13,228 nt of DNA from OFTM10 sp964196195 (GTDB taxonomy: Bacteria > Actinomycetota > Acidimicrobiia > Acidimicrobiales > Aldehydirespiratoraceae). The translations under genes were made by a program, and so were the position numbers. Each line of letters starts with the position of its first letter. Position 1 is the stretch's first letter. The notes beneath the pieces are model-generated. The model was not told where the DNA came from. It made no database searches and saw only the letters and a program-made list of their open reading frames with translations. This document shows positions 11,319 through 13,228 of the stretch, in pieces. Location of the stretch: positions 1 to 13,228 of the forward strand of contig CAXMSE010000031.1 of assembly GCA_964196195.1 (NCBI GenBank), read 5' to 3'.

Positions 11319-13228
11319 GGCGCCCGGCTCCCACCACGGCGATCGCGGCCGTTACCACCGTCGCCCTCGCCCTCATCCCCTTTCGCGAGGTGTTCCAGGG
11401 GACTGGCTGGGCCTACCGGATCATCCTCGGCACCCTCCTAGCAGCCAGTATCGCCACCTTGCTGGAGTCGATCCGATGGCGACCATCGGTTCCGGTGACT
11501 GCCGCGATCACCGCGACCGGCGCGATCCTGTGGTCGCTCGTGGTGATGGCCGAGAGCTTCCGACGCGCTCCCTTGTCGACCGAGCCGTGGGGCGATGTCT
11601 GGACCGGCCTGTTCCACGGTTGGAGCGCCCTTCTCGACGATCAGGTGCCCCTCCGCGACGCCCCCAGCGCCGAGATCTTCGTAGGCATCGTTGCCTGGGC
11701 TGTCACCGCTCTCGCCGTTCACCTCGCGGCGCGTCGCAACACCGCCCTCGCCGCGATCGGCGGAGCATCCGTGGTCTTGTGGCTGTCGGTCGCCGCGGCG
11801 CTGCCCAGCGGACTCGCCCACGCCGCGGTAGGCGCCACGGTCGGATGCGCGGCCCTGGTAATGATCGCCACCACAACCAGGGCGTCCGACGACCGCTGGC
11901 GATCCGGGCGCGTCGTGTCGCTGCTGCTCGTGATCGGCACCGCTGGCCTCGTTGCCGCCGTGGTCGGGCAGACGGTCACCCGGGTGGGGGCCGAACCAAC
12001 CGATCCCAGGGCAAGCCGCGACATCACGGTCGTCGACGCCGAGGTACCGGACATCCTCGCCCGGTTCTCTGCCAGTCTCGGCGATGATTCATCGGTACTC
12101 ACCGTGGAATCGAGCAGCGGTGAGCAACTTCCCGAACTGCGTCTCCGCCTCCAAGTCTACGACGTTCATGACGGTGAGCGCTGGTTACCCTCCACCGAGT
12201 TTCGAGACGTGGCCGCGTTTCCCCAGGCAAGCGTGCTCCCGCCCGGCGAGCTCGTCCGCCTCCAGATCACGGTCGCGGCCCTCGATGGTCCGTGGGTGCC
12301 GCTCCCCGACCGCCTCGTGGGAACAGACCTCACCGACATCAGGTGGAACGAGTCCACCCAGACCGCTCTCGCAAGCAGCACTCTCAGGCGCTACGTCGTG
12401 ACCGGCACGGTGGTGGGCCGCACCGGGCTCGAGGGTCTCGACGGTGCCCGCGACGAGGTCGATCCCATCTACACCGAACTTCCCACCGCCCTGCCCGAGT
12501 CCATCAGGGCGGCCGCCCAGGCCACCGCCGGCGCCTCACCCGACGCGATCACCGCGGCCGACGCCCTCACCACCCTGGTGAACGACCTCGGCCGTGACGA
12601 CAGCGTGGCCCCGGGCCACTCCCTGGCCCGCCTGCGTGACGACCTCGAAAAGCTCGAACCCGCCGGGGTGGAACAGCTCGCATCCATCCATGCTTTGATG
12701 GCAAGGTCGCTCGGCTATCCGGCCAGGGTCGTGGTTGGCTACATCGCCAACCAGAGCTCGGTGACCGCCAGCGACCTTCATGTATGGACAGAGCTCGCGT
12801 TCCCCGACATCGGCTGGGTCGCGTTCGACCCCGTCCCTCGACAGAACCAAGGCCCGTCGGAAGGCGACCTCGAAACGAACGCCACCAGCACCACCATCCC
12901 CGAGGACACCGTGGTCGAGGCTCGCGCCTTGCCCCGTCAACTCGAGCCAGACGGCAGCACTGACAGATCCGACTTCGCCCAGGACGACGAGCAGCCCTGG
13001 AACGATCCCAGCACCATCCTGGTCACTCTGCTCGTTGTGGCGTTGCTGACCTTGCTGTCCGGTCGGGTGATCCGCCGCCGGGTACGGCGATCGCATCGCG
13101 ACTTCCAACCCCGCATTCTCGGGGCCTGGGCCGAGCTGGTCGATCGCATGCGGGAGGCTGGAGCGCCGGTGGCCAAAACCACCACCGTCAACGACATCGT
13201 GTACATGGCCGCCCAGATGGACCCTGAG
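11312..13228 (+). CDS. membrane transglutaminase-like protein (TgpA type) with cysteine replaced by valine; C-terminus outside window
   Basis: 639 residues are visible. About seven hydrophobic helices occupy roughly residues 5-225 (DUF3488-like), followed by an extracytoplasmic region with a transglutaminase-like core. A further membrane helix (STILVTLLVVALLTLLSG) leads into the start of a cytoplasmic C-terminal segment, probably DUF4129. In the core, GVEQLASIHALMARSLGYPA aligns with the family's xCExxASAFxxLxRxxGIPA. Valine 453 (GTG, 12668-12670) occupies the catalytic Cys position, while H490 (DLHVWTEL) and D506 (AFDPVP) are retained at the usual 16-residue spacing. The protein is therefore probably a non-catalytic transglutaminase fold, perhaps a binding or scaffold protein. 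The ATG at 11312 has no upstream in-frame start before the DUF58 stop. It is third in the moxR operon. Confidence 0.9.
   Translation, partial: MRWRPAPTTAIAAVTTVALALIPFREVFQGTGWAYRIILGTLLAASIATLLESIRWRPSVPVTAAITATGAILWSLVVMAESFRRAPLSTEPWGDVWTGLFHGWSALLDDQVPLRDAPSAEIFVGIVAWAVTALAVHLAARRNTALAAIGGASVVLWLSVAAALPSGLAHAAVGATVGCAALVMIATTTRASDDRWRSGRVVSLLLVIGTAGLVAAVVGQTVTRVGAEPTDPRASRDITVVDAEVPDILARFSASLGDDSSVLTVESSSGEQLPELRLRLQVYDVHDGERWLPSTEFRDVAAFPQASVLPPGELVRLQITVAALDGPWVPLPDRLVGTDLTDIRWNESTQTALASSTLRRYVVTGTVVGRTGLEGLDGARDEVDPIYTELPTALPESIRAAAQATAGASPDAITAADALTTLVNDLGRDDSVAPGHSLARLRDDLEKLEPAGVEQLASIHALMARSLGYPARVVVGYIANQSSVTASDLHVWTELAFPDIGWVAFDPVPRQNQGPSEGDLETNATSTTIPEDTVVEARALPRQLEPDGSTDRSDFAQDDEQPWNDPSTILVTLLVVALLTLLSGRVIRRRVRRSHRDFQPRILGAWAELVDRMREAGAPVAKTTTVNDIVYMAAQMDPE

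Overview
The window is high-GC DNA whose F420/LLM-type oxidoreductase, GntR/FCD regulator, MoxR-DUF58-transglutaminase module and frequent ATGA gene overlaps suggest an actinomycete. An Acidimicrobiia-like lineage is possible, but this is inference from gene content and cannot be fixed from the sequence alone. No RNA genes, insertion sequences, CRISPR arrays or origins were seen.

Positions 1-6032 hold a catabolic cluster for the protocatechuate/gallate 4,5 (meta)-cleavage pathway. On the minus strand, ligC (4-carboxy-2-hydroxymuconate-6-semialdehyde dehydrogenase) is translationally coupled to a luciferase-like oxidoreductase that runs off the left edge. Divergent from ligC lie a GntR/FCD regulator and a two-hotdog thioesterase. 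Converging on them is a minus-strand operon of a dienelactone-hydrolase-family enzyme, ligJ (4-oxalomesaconate hydratase) and ligK (4-carboxy-4-hydroxy-2-oxoadipate aldolase). LigC makes the pyrone dicarboxylate (PDC), a lactonase should open it, and LigJ and LigK finish the conversion to pyruvate and oxaloacetate. The usual PDC hydrolase (LigI) is absent from the window and the dienelactone-hydrolase-like protein sits where it would be expected.

The most striking observation is at 5689-6032. This stretch is a fossil of ligAB, the ring-cleaving dioxygenase: the first ~25 codons of ligA are joined, in a different reading frame, to the last 87 codons of ligB. The ligA body and ligB through the catalytic histidine are missing. 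The fossil is divergent from the ligJK operon, and the intergenic region between them carries an ATTGT-N2-ACAAT palindrome. The same palindrome occurs in the ligC/gntR intergenic region, so both transcription units are probably one regulon of the local GntR protein.

Positions 6063-7282 hold a single-domain VOC (type I extradiol-like) protein and a TauE/SafE membrane protein, downstream of the fossil on the same strand. Positions 7313-9019 (minus) hold an RNase Z-like metallo-beta-lactamase-fold hydrolase and a crotonase-family protein lacking both classical catalytic glutamates.

Positions 9159-13228 (plus) hold the conserved moxR ATPase, DUF58 protein and membrane transglutaminase-like protein trio. 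The transglutaminase-like domain keeps His and Asp, but valine replaces the catalytic cysteine. The gene is cut by the right edge.
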